Source of the DNA: Pigmentiphaga sp. H8
Lineage (GTDB): Bacteria > Pseudomonadota > Gammaproteobacteria > Burkholderiales > Burkholderiaceae_B
Direction of reading: 5' to 3'
DNA length: 64,000 bases
Assembly (NCBI RefSeq): GCF_003854895.1
Contig: NZ_CP033966.1
Span: forward strand, 3,348,001 to 3,412,000
Shown here: positions 1 through 8,836 of the stretch, piece after piece
Numbering within the stretch: position 1 is the first letter of the stretch
Layout of the letters: each line of letters begins with the position of its first letter
Translations under genes and position numbers: made by a program
Notes under the pieces: generated by a model
What the model was told of the DNA's origin: nothing
What the model saw: only the letters and a program-made list of their open reading frames with translations
Database searches by the model: none

Positions 1-627
1 ATTTTCGTTATACAACGCGGCATAGGAAACCCGGTCGGGGTCGAAGTATTCCCCTATTTTCTTCGTGGGTATTTCCTGGCCATTGATGGTCAACCGCTTG
101 TTCAGGTAGGCCACTTCGTCGCCCGGCACGCCGATCACGCGCTTGATGTAGTCGACCTGCGGATCGACCGGATAGCGGAAGACGACGACGTCGCCGCGCT
201 GGGGGTCACCCAGCGGGACGACCTTCTTGTCCACGATGGGCAGGCGCAGGCCGTACGAGAACTTGTTGACCAGGATGAGATCGCCGATCTGCAGCGTGGG
301 GATCATCGAGCCGGATGGGATGCGGAATGGCTCGACCACGAACGAGCGCAGCACGAATACGAACAGGATGACCGGGAAGAAGCTGACCGAATACTCCACC
401 CACCACGGCATCTTGCCGGCGCGGTCCACCACTTCCTGGCGCTGGCGCACGACTTCGGTCTCGCCGCTGGCGGCGCGTACCGACTGGGCGCGCCCGGCGT
501 CGAACTCGGCGGCGGCGCGGGCCATGCGGGCGGCGCGCTGCGGGCGCAGCGATACGCGGTCGAATGCCCAGACGATGCCGGTCACGACCAGCAGCACGAA
601 CAGGATCAGCGCGAAATTCAGGCTCAT
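1..627 (-). CDS. lepB: Signal peptidase I (partial, 3' end outside window)
   Basis: Type I signal peptidase, an inner-membrane serine/lysine protease that cleaves signal peptides from exported proteins on the periplasmic side. Only the first 209 codons are present; the gene runs off the left edge. Two hydrophobic segments are visible, about residues 4-20 and 78-97. The catalytic serine is S107 in the PSGSM box and the base is K162 in DYIKRVIG; the 55-residue spacing matches S90/K145 of E. coli LepB. The ATG is preceded by a GGGGAAGG ribosome site. It lies 37 bp behind lepA, the usual lepA-lepB pair. The identification is firm. Confidence 0.97.
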   Translation of the reverse strand, partial: MSLNFALILFVLLVVTGIVWAFDRVSLRPQRAARMARAAAEFDAGRAQSVRAASGETEVVRQRQEVVDRAGKMPWWVEYSVSFFPVILFVFVLRSFVVEPFRIPSGSMIPTLQIGDLILVNKFSYGLRLPIVDKKVVPLGDPQRGDVVVFRYPVDPQVDYIKRVIGVPGDEVAYLNKRLTINGQEIPTKKIGEYFDPDRVSYAALYNEN

Positions 628-664
628 GCCGCCTTCCCCTCGATATGATTCACAACACCGCGGT

Positions 665-2458
665 TCATTTGTCCTCCACCTGCAGAATGGCCAGGAAGGC
701 CTCTTGCGGAATCTCGACGCTGCCGACCTGCTTCATGCGCTTCTTGCCGGCCTTTTGCTTTTCGAGCAGCTTCTTCTTGCGGGAAATGTCCCCGCCGTAG
801 CACTTGGCCAGCACGTTCTTGCGCAAGGCCTTGACGTTCTCGCGCGCGATGACCTCGGCGCCGATGGCGGCCTGGATGGCCACGTCGTACATCTGGCGGG
901 GAATCAGCTCGCGCATGCGGGCGGTCACGTCCCGTCCGCGGGCGCGGGCGTTGGCGCGGTGCACGATGAGCGACAGCGCGTCGACCTTGTCGCCGTTGAT
1001 CAGCAGGTCGACTCGCACCACGTCGGCGCTGCGGTATTCCTTGAACTCGTAGTCCATCGAGGCATAGCCCCTGGACACGGACTTGAGCTTGTCGAAGAAG
1101 TCCAGGACGATCTCGGCCAGCGGGATCTCGTAGGTCAGGTGGACCTGGCGGCCGTGGTAGGCCATGTTGATCTGGATGCCGCGCTTGGCCGTGCACAGGG
1201 TGATGACCGGCCCCACGTACTCCTGCGGCATGAACAGCGTGACCGTGACGATGGGCTCGCGCACGTCGGCGATCTTGCCCACCTCGGGCATCTTGGACGG
1301 GCTGTCGACGGTGACCACCGACCCGTCGCGCAGCTCGACCTCGTAGACCACCGACGGCGCGGTGGTGATGAGGTCCATGTCGAACTCGCGCTCGAGCCGC
1401 TCCTGCACGATTTCCATGTGCAGCAGCCCCAGGAAACCGCAGCGGAAGCCGAAGCCCAGCGCCTGCGACACCTCGGGGTCGTACATCAGCGCGGCGTCGT
1501 TGAGCTTGAGCTTTTCCAGCGAATCGCGCAGCGAGTCGTACTCGCTGGATTCGACCGGGTAGAGGCCAGCGAACACCTGCGGCTTGATCTCCTTGAAACC
1601 CGGCAGCGGCGTGGCCGCCGGCTTGGAGGCGTGGGTGATGGTATCGCCCACCTTGGCGTGCTTGAGTTCCTTGATGCCGGCGATGATGAAACCCACTTCC
1701 CCCGCCGACAGGTGCGTGCGGGCCTCGGACTTGGGCGTGAACACGCCGACCTGCTCGCACAGGTGGGTTGCCCCCGTGGCCATCAGCAGCAGCTTTTCCT
1801 TGGGCTTGAGCACGCCGTTGATCACGCGCACCAGCATCACCACGCCCACGTAGTTGTCGAACCACGAATCGATGATCAGCGCCTGCAGCGGTTCGGTGGC
1901 GCTGCCCTCGGGCGGCGGGATACGGGCGATGACCGCGTCCAGGATGTCGTCGATCCCCATGCCGGTCTTCGCGCTGGCCGGGATGGCGTCATCCGCGGGG
2001 ATCCCGATGACTTCCTCGATTTCCTGCTTGGCGGTTTCCGGATCGGCCTGCGGCAGGTCCATCTTGTTCAGCACCGGCACGACCTCGACGCCCAATTCGA
2101 TGGCCGTATAGCAGTTGGCAACGGTCTGCGCCTCCACGCCCTGGGAGGCATCGACCACCAGCAGCGCGCCCTCGCAGGCCGACAGCGAGCGGCTGACTTC
2201 GTACGAGAAGTCCACGTGCCCCGGGGTGTCGATCAGGTTCAGGTTGTAGGTCTTGCCGTCCCGCGCCTGATAGTGCAGCGCGGCGGTCTGAGCCTTGATC
2301 GTGATGCCGCGCTCGCGCTCGATGTCCATCGAGTCGAGTACCTGGGCCTCCATTTCCCGATCCGACAAGCCCCCGCAGCGATGGATGATGCGGTCGGCAA
2401 GCGTCGATTTGCCGTGGTCGATGTGGGCAATGATGGAGAAATTGCGAATGTGCTGCAT
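665..2458 (-). CDS. lepA: Elongation factor 4 (LepA GTPase)
   Basis: Translational GTPase EF4, which binds ribosomes and back-translocates or remodels stalled complexes. The protein is 597 aa, the normal family length, beginning MQHIRNFSII. The G1 loop AHIDHGKST is at residues 11-19, followed by the G3 DTPGH and G4 NKMD motifs, an EF-G-like domain II and the LepA-specific C-terminus. The open frame continues upstream to about 3595, but that part is a shadow of mucD in another frame and includes the intergenic repeat and a terminator, so the internal ATG is the start. The ribosome site is weak. It sits between mucD and lepB in the common betaproteobacterial order. Confidence 0.97.
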   Translation of the reverse strand: MQHIRNFSIIAHIDHGKSTLADRIIHRCGGLSDREMEAQVLDSMDIERERGITIKAQTAALHYQARDGKTYNLNLIDTPGHVDFSYEVSRSLSACEGALLVVDASQGVEAQTVANCYTAIELGVEVVPVLNKMDLPQADPETAKQEIEEVIGIPADDAIPASAKTGMGIDDILDAVIARIPPPEGSATEPLQALIIDSWFDNYVGVVMLVRVINGVLKPKEKLLLMATGATHLCEQVGVFTPKSEARTHLSAGEVGFIIAGIKELKHAKVGDTITHASKPAATPLPGFKEIKPQVFAGLYPVESSEYDSLRDSLEKLKLNDAALMYDPEVSQALGFGFRCGFLGLLHMEIVQERLEREFDMDLITTAPSVVYEVELRDGSVVTVDSPSKMPEVGKIADVREPIVTVTLFMPQEYVGPVITLCTAKRGIQINMAYHGRQVHLTYEIPLAEIVLDFFDKLKSVSRGYASMDYEFKEYRSADVVRVDLLINGDKVDALSLIVHRANARARGRDVTARMRELIPRQMYDVAIQAAIGAEVIARENVKALRKNVLAKCYGGDISRKKKLLEKQKAGKKRMKQVGSVEIPQEAFLAILQVEDK

Positions 2459-2475
2459 GCGATCCAAGTAGTAAG

Positions 2476-2560
2476 CCCACCCCCTACGCGCTGCGCGCGC
2501 CCCTTCAAGGGGGCGCGGCACTGGCTGACCGGCGAGGCCGGGTCCGCGGTGCCCTTGGGG
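2476..2560 (+). repeat. GC-rich intergenic repeat, copy A (variant)
   Basis: The copy begins with a C-run followed by TACGCGCTGCGCGCGCCCC, then AAGGGGGCG, and ends near a C/G hairpin (GCCCTTGGGG). The left end is the same as in the other copies of the family in this window; the right half differs and resembles the inner part of the composite copy at 52166-52323. It lies in the mucD-lepA gap, with its C-tract end about 20 bp from the lepA start. Confidence 0.6.
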
Positions 2561-2566
2561 ATTTGC

Positions 2567-2591
2567 AAAAAAAGGGGGCGCAACGCGCCCC
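2567..2591 (-). terminator. Rho-independent terminator behind mucD
   Basis: On the minus strand a 7-bp GC stem (GGGGCGC/GCGCCCC, loop GTT) is followed by a run of seven T residues. It lies about 95 bp behind the mucD stop and before lepA, so it probably ends the rpoE-mucA-mucB-mucD transcript and leaves lepA to its own promoter. Confidence 0.75.
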
Positions 2592-2685
2592 GCCTGTATC
2601 AGCCGTGCGGGACGTTCCCGCACGGCCTGCCCGATAGATATGTCGCGACCCGGCATTTTACCGCCGAGCGCGAATGTCTGCCCGA

Positions 2686-4185
2686 CTACCTCGTGGGCCG
2701 TATCGGCACCCACTGGGTCAGGTCGTCGCGCCGGACCAGCACGCCATGGACCTTGTTCCGGTCGATCTTGGCCACCAGCCCGTTGAACTGCGACGCGCCG
2801 GTGATTTCGGTATTGTCCAGCGCCAGGATGACATCCCCCTGGCGGATACCGGCCCGGGCGGCGGGACCGTCGGCGGCATCCACCTGCACCCCGCCCCGGA
2901 CTCGCAGCTCGCGGCGGCGGGCGGCCGGCAGGTCGGACACCGCCAGGCCCAGCACGTTGGTCTTCTGGGCCTGGCTGCCGCCCTCGTCCTGGCGGGCGGC
3001 GGCGGCCTTGTCCGGCTCGAGTTCGCCCACGGTGATGGACAGGTCGCGGGTGCTGCCACGCCGCCAGACCTGAATCGTGGCCTTGGTGCCCGGCTTGGTC
3101 TCGCCCACCGTGCGCGGCAGGTCGGACGAACGCTCGATGGTCTTGCCGTTGAACTTCAGGATGACGTCGCCCGGCTCGATCCCGGCCTTCTCGGCGGGAC
3201 TGCCCGGCTCCACCATGCCCACCGAGGCGCCGGCCGTGCGGCCCAGCCCGATGGCATCGGCGACTTCCTTGCTGACTTCGCCGATCTGCACGCCGATGCG
3301 GCCACGGATGACCCGCCCGCTGGAACGCAGCTGGTCGACCACGCGCATGGCTTCGTCGATGGGAATGGCCAGCGAAATGCCCATGAAGCCGCCGCTGCGG
3401 GAGATGATCTGCGAATTGATGCCCACCACCTCGCCGCGCATGTTCAGCAGCGGGCCGCCGGAGTTGCCGGGGTTGACCGCCACGTCGGTCTGGATGAACG
3501 GCAGGTAGTCGCCCGTATCCCGGCCGGTGGCGCTGACGATGCCCGCGGTAACGGTGGAATCGAGCCCGAATGGCGAGCCGATGGCCATCACCCACTCGCC
3601 CTTGCGCAACTGGGTGGGATCGCCGGGCTTGAGCGGGGTCATGCCCGCGGCCTCGACCTTGATCAGGGCCACGTCGGTGCGTTCGTCCGAGCCGATGACC
3701 TTGGCCTTGAATTCGCGGCGGTCCGTCAGCGTGACGTAGATGTCGTCGGCGCCGTTGACGACGTGGTGGTTGGTCAGGATGTAGCCGTCGGCCGAGATGA
3801 AGAACCCCGATCCCACGCCACGCGGCACCTCCTGGCCCTCGTCATTGTTGCCCGGAGGGGTCGGCTGCCGGGGCCCCCGGCCGGGAGGCACGAAATCGGG
3901 GCCGAAGAACCAGCGGAAAAGCTCGTAGGGATCCTGGCCGCCCCCGCCGCCATAGGGGCCGCGCGCCACGGCCCGGGCGGTGGTTCGGATGTTGACCACG
4001 GCCGGATCGGCCTTGGCCACCAGATCGGTGAAATCAGGCAGGGCCCGAGTCTGCGCCTGGGCCGCCGGCTGGCCGGCCACCAGCAGCAACGCGGCGAACA
4101 AGGCCAGCAGCAACGCGGTGCCCAGGGTCGAGCACACCCGTTTCATTGGATGCGGATAGCGCGCAGCACCATGGAAAACTGACAT
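2686..4185 (-). CDS. mucD: Periplasmic serine protease MucD (DegP/HtrA family)
   Basis: HtrA-type chaperone/protease that degrades misfolded envelope proteins and feeds back on the RpoE stress response. The protein has 499 aa, with a signal peptide ending near QAQ (residues 43-45), a trypsin-like domain and two PDZ domains (about 290-370 and 410-490). The catalytic triad is H141 (TNHHVV), D171 (ERTDVAL) and S242 (GNSGGP). The ATG at 4185 has a GGAG ribosome site 5 nt upstream; an internal ATG at 4146, directly before the signal peptide, has none, so the longer form is preferred. It is the last gene of the rpoE operon, with a terminator behind it. Confidence 0.95.
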   Translation of the reverse strand: MSVFHGAARYPHPMKRVCSTLGTALLLALFAALLLVAGQPAAQAQTRALPDFTDLVAKADPAVVNIRTTARAVARGPYGGGGGQDPYELFRWFFGPDFVPPGRGPRQPTPPGNNDEGQEVPRGVGSGFFISADGYILTNHHVVNGADDIYVTLTDRREFKAKVIGSDERTDVALIKVEAAGMTPLKPGDPTQLRKGEWVMAIGSPFGLDSTVTAGIVSATGRDTGDYLPFIQTDVAVNPGNSGGPLLNMRGEVVGINSQIISRSGGFMGISLAIPIDEAMRVVDQLRSSGRVIRGRIGVQIGEVSKEVADAIGLGRTAGASVGMVEPGSPAEKAGIEPGDVILKFNGKTIERSSDLPRTVGETKPGTKATIQVWRRGSTRDLSITVGELEPDKAAAARQDEGGSQAQKTNVLGLAVSDLPAARRRELRVRGGVQVDAADGPAARAGIRQGDVILALDNTEITGASQFNGLVAKIDRNKVHGVLVRRDDLTQWVPIRPTR

Positions 4186-4225
4186 GTAAGCTCCGGGTAA
4201 AGAAAAGGCAGGAAACCGGCAGCAC

Positions 4226-5260
4226 TCAGGGCTTGCGCGCGGCCACCGGCGTATAGCTTATCGAATCGGCGATCTGCTGGATCGTGCCCAGGGGCGCCTC
4301 GCCCAGCACGGTGATCCAATGGTCGCCCAGGCGGCGCCCCACCACGTTGATAGCGCCGCGGACGCCCGGCCCGACCTGCTTGGGATGCGATTCGCTATAG
4401 GGTTCGATGAAGACGGAGATCGCCGCCAGGCCATCCGAGAGCATGACCTGCTTGACGTCGGGCTTGCCGCCCATCGACCGCTGGACTTCCATCATCCTGT
4501 GGAAACCCACCGGCTCGCCCACCTTCCAGCCGAGATCGGCCAGCTTGACCGGCTTGAGCTGCGTGCGCACGACGCGCCAGCCCTCGGTCTTCCAGCGCGG
4601 CTTGAGCTGCTTGCGGTCGACATCCGCCCCCACCTGCAGCGCGATGAACGCGACCTGCTCGACCACCTCGTCCTCGGGCGACAGGGTCTGGGCTCGCAGC
4701 AGCAGCCCGGAACTGCTGTCGGCGCACAGCCGGTAGCCATAGCGGTCGTTGTCCCGGGGACGCAGGGTAATGACCTGGCAATCGCGGTCGGCCACGCGCT
4801 CGGGCTCGGCCTCGACGCTGACGTCGTAGTGTTCGCCCAGTTGGTCCGGACCGCCTATCATCAGGCCGGGAAAACGGTCGCGGGCGGTGCGCGTCTCGAT
4901 CAGCACCGCGCGCTTCTGCGGCAGCAGGCACTGGATCTCGTCGTCCTTGCGCAGAAACTCCAACGGCTGGCCGTCGAGCAGTTCCAGCCGCTCGTGCTCG
5001 CTCTTGCCGTCGTAGACGTGGGTGATGCGGGAAGACTGCATCGAGGCGCCCTGCTGATACGCGAAGACGCCGGAATAATTGAGTTCCCGGGCCGAGGACT
5101 GAATGCGCTGCAACAACCCGGTGCCATCGGCCGGAACCGCGGGGGCCGAGGACTGCGCCTGGGACGCGATCGTCACCAGGCACAACATGGCGAACGCCAG
5201 GGAACGCGTGGACCACACCACGGCCGAACGACTAACCTCCGACACGAGACCTTCCTTCAA
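4226..5260 (-). CDS. mucB: Sigma-E regulatory protein RseB/MucB
   Basis: Periplasmic regulator that binds the anti-sigma factor MucA/RseA and protects it from proteolysis until envelope stress (lipoprotein or LPS signals) is sensed. The 344-aa product has a signal sequence (about residues 15-36, ending ASQAQ) and the full two-domain MucB/RseB fold, with normal family length. The first possible start, TTG at 5260, overlaps the mucA stop by 3 bp. A GTG at 5245, five codons inside, has a GGAAGG ribosome site at good spacing and may be the true start. It is translationally linked to mucA. The function is well supported by order and similarity. Confidence 0.9.
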   Translation of the reverse strand: MKEGLVSEVSRSAVVWSTRSLAFAMLCLVTIASQAQSSAPAVPADGTGLLQRIQSSARELNYSGVFAYQQGASMQSSRITHVYDGKSEHERLELLDGQPLEFLRKDDEIQCLLPQKRAVLIETRTARDRFPGLMIGGPDQLGEHYDVSVEAEPERVADRDCQVITLRPRDNDRYGYRLCADSSSGLLLRAQTLSPEDEVVEQVAFIALQVGADVDRKQLKPRWKTEGWRVVRTQLKPVKLADLGWKVGEPVGFHRMMEVQRSMGGKPDVKQVMLSDGLAAISVFIEPYSESHPKQVGPGVRGAINVVGRRLGDHWITVLGEAPLGTIQQIADSISYTPVAARKP

Positions 5261-5904
5261 CGTTGCCCTGCGGCGGGTTCGAAAGAGGTGGCCGACACCT
5301 GCCGGATGGCGCTCCGGCCAGCGATCTGCCGGTGAGCCTCGAGGTACTCGCCCAGCGAAACGTCGACCACCGGCGCGGCCCGGCGAGCGGCCGGCGCGGC
5401 GACCTGGGCGATGGCCGGCGCGGCGGCCGGCTGGGCGCTGGCGGAAAACTCGACCGGCGCACCCTGCCCGCCGAAATAGGGCTGGGCGATCCAGGTGACC
5501 GAGGCGACGGCGGCCGCGGCGGCCAGGCCGGGAAAACCATAGCGCGTCATGAAGCGGCGGGAGACCGTCCGTCGGGGGGCCGCGACGATGGGCGCCTCGT
5601 GTTCGAGCGCTTCGAGGAAGCGCTGATGGAAGCCGGACGACATGGGCAGCGCCAGTTCGGGCGTGCGCACCACGTCGCCGACCAGATGGTACAGGTCCCA
5701 GTCGGCGCGGCCGCCGCCCGTAGCCAGATAGGCGGACACGGCCGCCTTCGCTTCATCGGCCTCGTCGGCGAGTTCGCCGTCCATGTAGGCCGACAGCCAT
5801 TCCTCTACCCGGGCCCGATTCAACCCGTCCAGTTCGTCCTGCGCAGACGCGGCCGTTTCCTGGCCGAAACCGACGGACTCATTCCGATGCGATGTCACCT
5901 GCAT
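5257..5904 (-). CDS. mucA: Anti-sigma factor RseA/MucA
   Basis: Single-pass membrane anti-sigma factor that holds RpoE inactive through its N-terminal cytoplasmic domain and binds MucB in the periplasm. The protein has 215 aa. The anti-sigma domain includes the segment EWLSAYMDGELADEADEAK, which is typical of RseA. A hydrophobic stretch (GFPGLAAAAAVASVTWIA) forms the membrane span. The ATG at 5904 was chosen because GGAGG lies 8 nt upstream; an ATG two codons earlier sits too close to that site, and the longer frame would overlap rpoE. It lies 76 bp behind rpoE. Confidence 0.93.
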   Translation of the reverse strand: MQVTSHRNESVGFGQETAASAQDELDGLNRARVEEWLSAYMDGELADEADEAKAAVSAYLATGGGRADWDLYHLVGDVVRTPELALPMSSGFHQRFLEALEHEAPIVAAPRRTVSRRFMTRYGFPGLAAAAAVASVTWIAQPYFGGQGAPVEFSASAQPAAAPAIAQVAAPAARRAAPVVDVSLGEYLEAHRQIAGRSAIRQVSATSFEPAAGQR

Positions 5905-5980
5905 TTCCATAACCTCCGGGGCTGCCGATTGCCCGGTTACCTGCCATTTTGCCCAAAATCCATGCCCTGCTCTCCCCCGG

Positions 5981-6583
5981 CTACCAACGCCTGTCGTCCT
6001 GGGTATCCAGCAGAGGCCGCAACCGGGCCGCAATTGCCTCGCGCGCCCGGAAGATCCGGGATCGCACGGTGCCTATGGGACATCCCATCGACTGGGCGAT
6101 ATCCTCATAGCTCATTCCTTCAATCTCGCGCAACACGATAGCCGTTCGCAACTCTTCGGGAAGAGCCTCGATCGCCAAATTGACCGTTTCGGCAATTTCG
6201 CGGGTCGCCATCATGGATTCTGGCGTATTGATATCGCTTAGGTTGTCGGTTTCGTCGAAAGTTTCACCGTCCTCGTTCTCATATTCGGACGGCGAGCTGG
6301 GACGCCGGCCCGAAGCCACCAGATGGTTCTTGGCGGTGTTGATCGCGATGCGGTAGAGCCAGGTGTAGAACGCGCTTTCCCCGCGAAACTGCGGGAGCGC
6401 GCGATAGGCCTTGATGAAGGCCTCCTGGGCGACGTCTTCAATTTCGCTGGGATCGCGGATGAAACGCGACAACAGGCGCAGGATCTTGCGTTGATACTTC
6501 AGCATCAACAGCTCGAACGCCTTCTTGTCGCCCCGCTGCACGCGGGCGACCAGCTCGGCGTCGATCTCGCGTTCGCTCGTCAT
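5981..6583 (-). CDS. rpoE: ECF sigma factor RpoE (AlgU/SigE)
   Basis: Extracytoplasmic-function sigma factor controlling the envelope-stress regulon. It has 200 aa with region 2 (about residues 15-90, including RDPSEIEDVAQEAFIKAYRA) and region 4 with the helix-turn-helix GMSYEDIAQSMGCPIGTVRS. Its start overlaps the stop of the upstream membrane-protein gene by 4 bp (ATGA), so the two are translationally coupled. The anti-sigma and accessory genes follow at once. No clear RpoE-type promoter was found directly upstream, so transcription may start inside or ahead of the preceding gene. Confidence 0.97.
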   Translation of the reverse strand: MTSEREIDAELVARVQRGDKKAFELLMLKYQRKILRLLSRFIRDPSEIEDVAQEAFIKAYRALPQFRGESAFYTWLYRIAINTAKNHLVASGRRPSSPSEYENEDGETFDETDNLSDINTPESMMATREIAETVNLAIEALPEELRTAIVLREIEGMSYEDIAQSMGCPIGTVRSRIFRAREAIAARLRPLLDTQDDRRW

Positions 6584-7116
6584 GCCGGGGTTCCCAGGCG
6601 GGGATCACGGGCCTGGGGCGCGACCAGCAGGCCCTCGCCCCGCTGCTCGGTCCAGGCGACGGCTATGCGCAGCTGCCGCCACTCCCCGGCATCCAGGCTG
6701 TCGGCCCATACGGTAAGCGTCGCCCGCGCGGGCGGCTGGAGCCGTCCCGGCGGCGGCGCGAGATCGCCTTGCAGCGTCAGCCAGCCCAGGGGGGAACGCC
6801 AGATGCGATGCGGCCGGAAACGCCGCCAGCCCTGCCGGTCGGCCAACGACCAGTTGCCGCCGGCGTCGACGGCAAGCGCGCGAAACGACAGGCGCGCCCG
6901 GCGCTGGCAGCCAATGGCGCCCAGCGCCAGGCCCAGGCCGGCGGCCGGGGCTGCCGCCCAGGCCAGCGGCGAACCGGCCAGCGCGAACCAGGTCCCGGCG
7001 GCCGCGGCCCATCCCGCTGCCAGGGCGATGCAATGCCCCAGCAGGCCGGCGCGGCGCGAAGGCCGCAGATGCGCCAGCATGGACAGGCCGGAGGGTGCCG
7101 CCCCGAGATCGTTCAA
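6580..7116 (-). CDS. Small membrane protein of unknown function
   Basis: This 178-aa protein has two adjacent hydrophobic segments (about residues 24-66) and a soluble C-terminal half rich in Trp and Arg. No family is recognised with confidence. The layout of two helices plus a small beta-rich tail resembles YgfX/CptA-like proteins, but that is only an impression. The start is a TTG one base after the fabF stop, with AAGG six bases upstream; an ATG at 7080 lacks a ribosome site and would cut into the first helix. The stop overlaps rpoE by 4 bp, so it links the fab genes to the stress-response genes in one transcript. Confidence 0.7.
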   Translation of the reverse strand: MNDLGAAPSGLSMLAHLRPSRRAGLLGHCIALAAGWAAAAGTWFALAGSPLAWAAAPAAGLGLALGAIGCQRRARLSFRALAVDAGGNWSLADRQGWRRFRPHRIWRSPLGWLTLQGDLAPPPGRLQPPARATLTVWADSLDAGEWRQLRIAVAWTEQRGEGLLVAPQARDPRLGTPA

Positions 7117-7117
7117 A

Positions 7118-8347
7118 TCAGACCTTGCGCACGATCATCGTGCCGTTGGTACCGCCGAACCCGAAGGAGTTCGACAGCGCGACGTCGATCTTCATCTGCC
7201 GCGCCTGGTTGGCGCAGTAGTCGAGATCGCACTCGGGGTCCTGATTGAAGATGTTGATGGTGGGCGGAGCAATCTGGTTGTAGATGGCCAGCGTCGTGAA
7301 CACCGCTTCGATGCCGCCGGCGGCACCCAGCAGGTGGCCCGTCATGGACTTGGTCGAGCTGACCACGATCTGCTTGGCGTGGTCGCCGAAGGCCAGCTTC
7401 AGGGCTTCGGTCTCGTTCTTGTCCCCCAGCGGCGTCGACGTGCCGTGGGCATTGACGTAGTGGACCTCTTCCTTGTTGATCCGGCCGTTGCGCAGCGCGT
7501 TGACCATGCCGCGGCAAGGACCTTCGCGATCGGGCGCCGTGATGTGGTGGGCGTCGGAACTCATGCCGTAGCCGGCGAATTCGCCGTAGATGCGCGCGCC
7601 GCGCTTCTTGGCGTGTTCGTATTCCTCGAGCACCAGCACGCCCGCGCCCTCGCCCAGCACGAAGCCGTCGCGATCGCGGTCCCAGGGCCGCGAGGCCGTC
7701 TTGGGGTCGTCGTTGCGGGTGGACAGCGCGCGCATGGCGGCGAAGCCGCCGATGCCCAGCGGCGACACGGTGGACTCGGCGCCGCCGGCCAGCATGACGT
7801 CGGCATCGCCGTATTCGATCAGGCGCGCGGCATCACCGATGCTGTGCAGGCCGGTGGTGCACGCCGATACCACGGCGTAGCTGGGCCCCTTCATGCCGAA
7901 GCGGATCGACAGCTGGCCCGAGATCAGGTTGATCAGCGACGCCGGGACGAAATAAGGCGAAATGCGGCGCGCACCGCGCTGCAGGTAATCGGCCTCGGTT
8001 TCCTCGATGCGGGGCAGGCCGCCGATACCCGAGCCGACGATGACGCCGACGCGCTCGGCGTTGGCATCGGTGATTTCAAGCCCGCTGTCCTTCAAGGCCT
8101 GCACGCCGGCCGCGATGCCGTAATGGATGAAGGTATCCATCTGGCGCACTTCCTTGGCGGGCACGAACTGGCTCGCGTCGAACCCTTTGACTTCACCGGC
8201 GATATGGCAGTTGAAATCGGTGGGATCGAAGCGGGTGATGCGGTCTATGCCTGAACGGCCGTTGACGATGTTGTCCCATGCGGAGGCGATGTCATTGCCC
8301 ACAGGGGAAACGATACCGAGACCGGTGATGACGACGCGTCGCTTCAC
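7118..8347 (-). CDS. fabF: 3-oxoacyl-[acyl-carrier-protein] synthase II
   Basis: Elongating beta-ketoacyl-ACP synthase of type II fatty-acid synthesis, which condenses acyl-ACP with malonyl-ACP. The protein has 409 aa, the normal length. The active-site Cys-His-His set is present: C163 (SACTTG), H301 (NAHGTSTPLGD) and H338 (TGHLLGAAGG), with K333. It is the fifth fab gene in the minus-strand run fabH-fabD-fabG-acpP-fabF. A hairpin with a T-run in the 144-bp gap behind acpP may reduce read-through into it. Confidence 0.97.
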   Translation of the reverse strand: MKRRVVITGLGIVSPVGNDIASAWDNIVNGRSGIDRITRFDPTDFNCHIAGEVKGFDASQFVPAKEVRQMDTFIHYGIAAGVQALKDSGLEITDANAERVGVIVGSGIGGLPRIEETEADYLQRGARRISPYFVPASLINLISGQLSIRFGMKGPSYAVVSACTTGLHSIGDAARLIEYGDADVMLAGGAESTVSPLGIGGFAAMRALSTRNDDPKTASRPWDRDRDGFVLGEGAGVLVLEEYEHAKKRGARIYGEFAGYGMSSDAHHITAPDREGPCRGMVNALRNGRINKEEVHYVNAHGTSTPLGDKNETEALKLAFGDHAKQIVVSSTKSMTGHLLGAAGGIEAVFTTLAIYNQIAPPTINIFNQDPECDLDYCANQARQMKIDVALSNSFGFGGTNGTMIVRKV

Positions 8348-8441
8348 TGACTACTCCTCAAGTGCGCGGAGAAAAAGCGAATCCGGCAGCTGCCCTCCCG
8401 CCGTTGACTCCGGCAAGGTCGCGCATGGCCGCGCCGAACTT

Positions 8442-8470
8442 AAAAAACGAAGGCGGCCGATGAGCCGCCT
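8442..8470 (-). terminator. Terminator or attenuator between acpP and fabF
   Basis: On the minus strand AGGCGGC pairs with GCCGCCT across the six-base loop TCATCG and is followed by TCG and six T residues. It lies 21 bp behind the acpP stop. This is a good intrinsic-terminator shape inside the fab run, so it probably ends most short acpP transcripts and lets part of transcription continue into fabF. Confidence 0.7.
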
Positions 8471-8491
8471 GCGTCATCGCACGAAAACGAC

Positions 8492-8731
8492 TTACTTCTT
8501 GATGTGCGCGCCAACGTAGTCGATGGCTTGCTGCACGGTCGTGATCTTCTCGGCTTCCTCGTCGGGAATCTCGGTCTCGAACTCGTCTTCGAGCGCCATG
8601 ACGAGTTCCACCATATCGAGCGAATCGGCACCGAGGTCGTCGACAAAAGAAGATTCGTTCTTGATCTCGGCTTCGTTGACGCCGAGTTGCTCAGCGACGA
8701 TCTTCTTGACGCGCTGTTCGATGCTATCCAT
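8492..8731 (-). CDS. acpP: Acyl carrier protein
   Basis: Acyl carrier protein that carries growing fatty-acyl chains on a 4'-phosphopantetheine arm. It has 79 aa, is strongly acidic and contains the canonical DSL attachment motif with S37. It is flanked by fabG and fabF as in most Proteobacteria. The ATG at 8731 is preceded by GGAGATC, a clear ribosome site. The high expression expected of acpP fits the terminator directly behind it. Confidence 0.98.
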   Translation of the reverse strand: MDSIEQRVKKIVAEQLGVNEAEIKNESSFVDDLGADSLDMVELVMALEDEFETEIPDEEAEKITTVQQAIDYVGAHIKK

Positions 8732-8836
8732 GGAGATCCTCCAAAAGGGTCTATATCTAACTGAATTATAGCCAAGCTCGCTTGTCTAAAGCGGCCCGGC
8801 CGGACGAATGCATATCGCGGTTGCAATACGCGGAAA

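Noticed and set aside
227..3073. Open frame of about 950 codons on the plus strand antisense to lepB, lepA and mucD
   Set aside because: It mirrors the codon pattern of well-identified genes on the other strand and crosses gene borders, a repeat and a terminator; the translation looks like no family.
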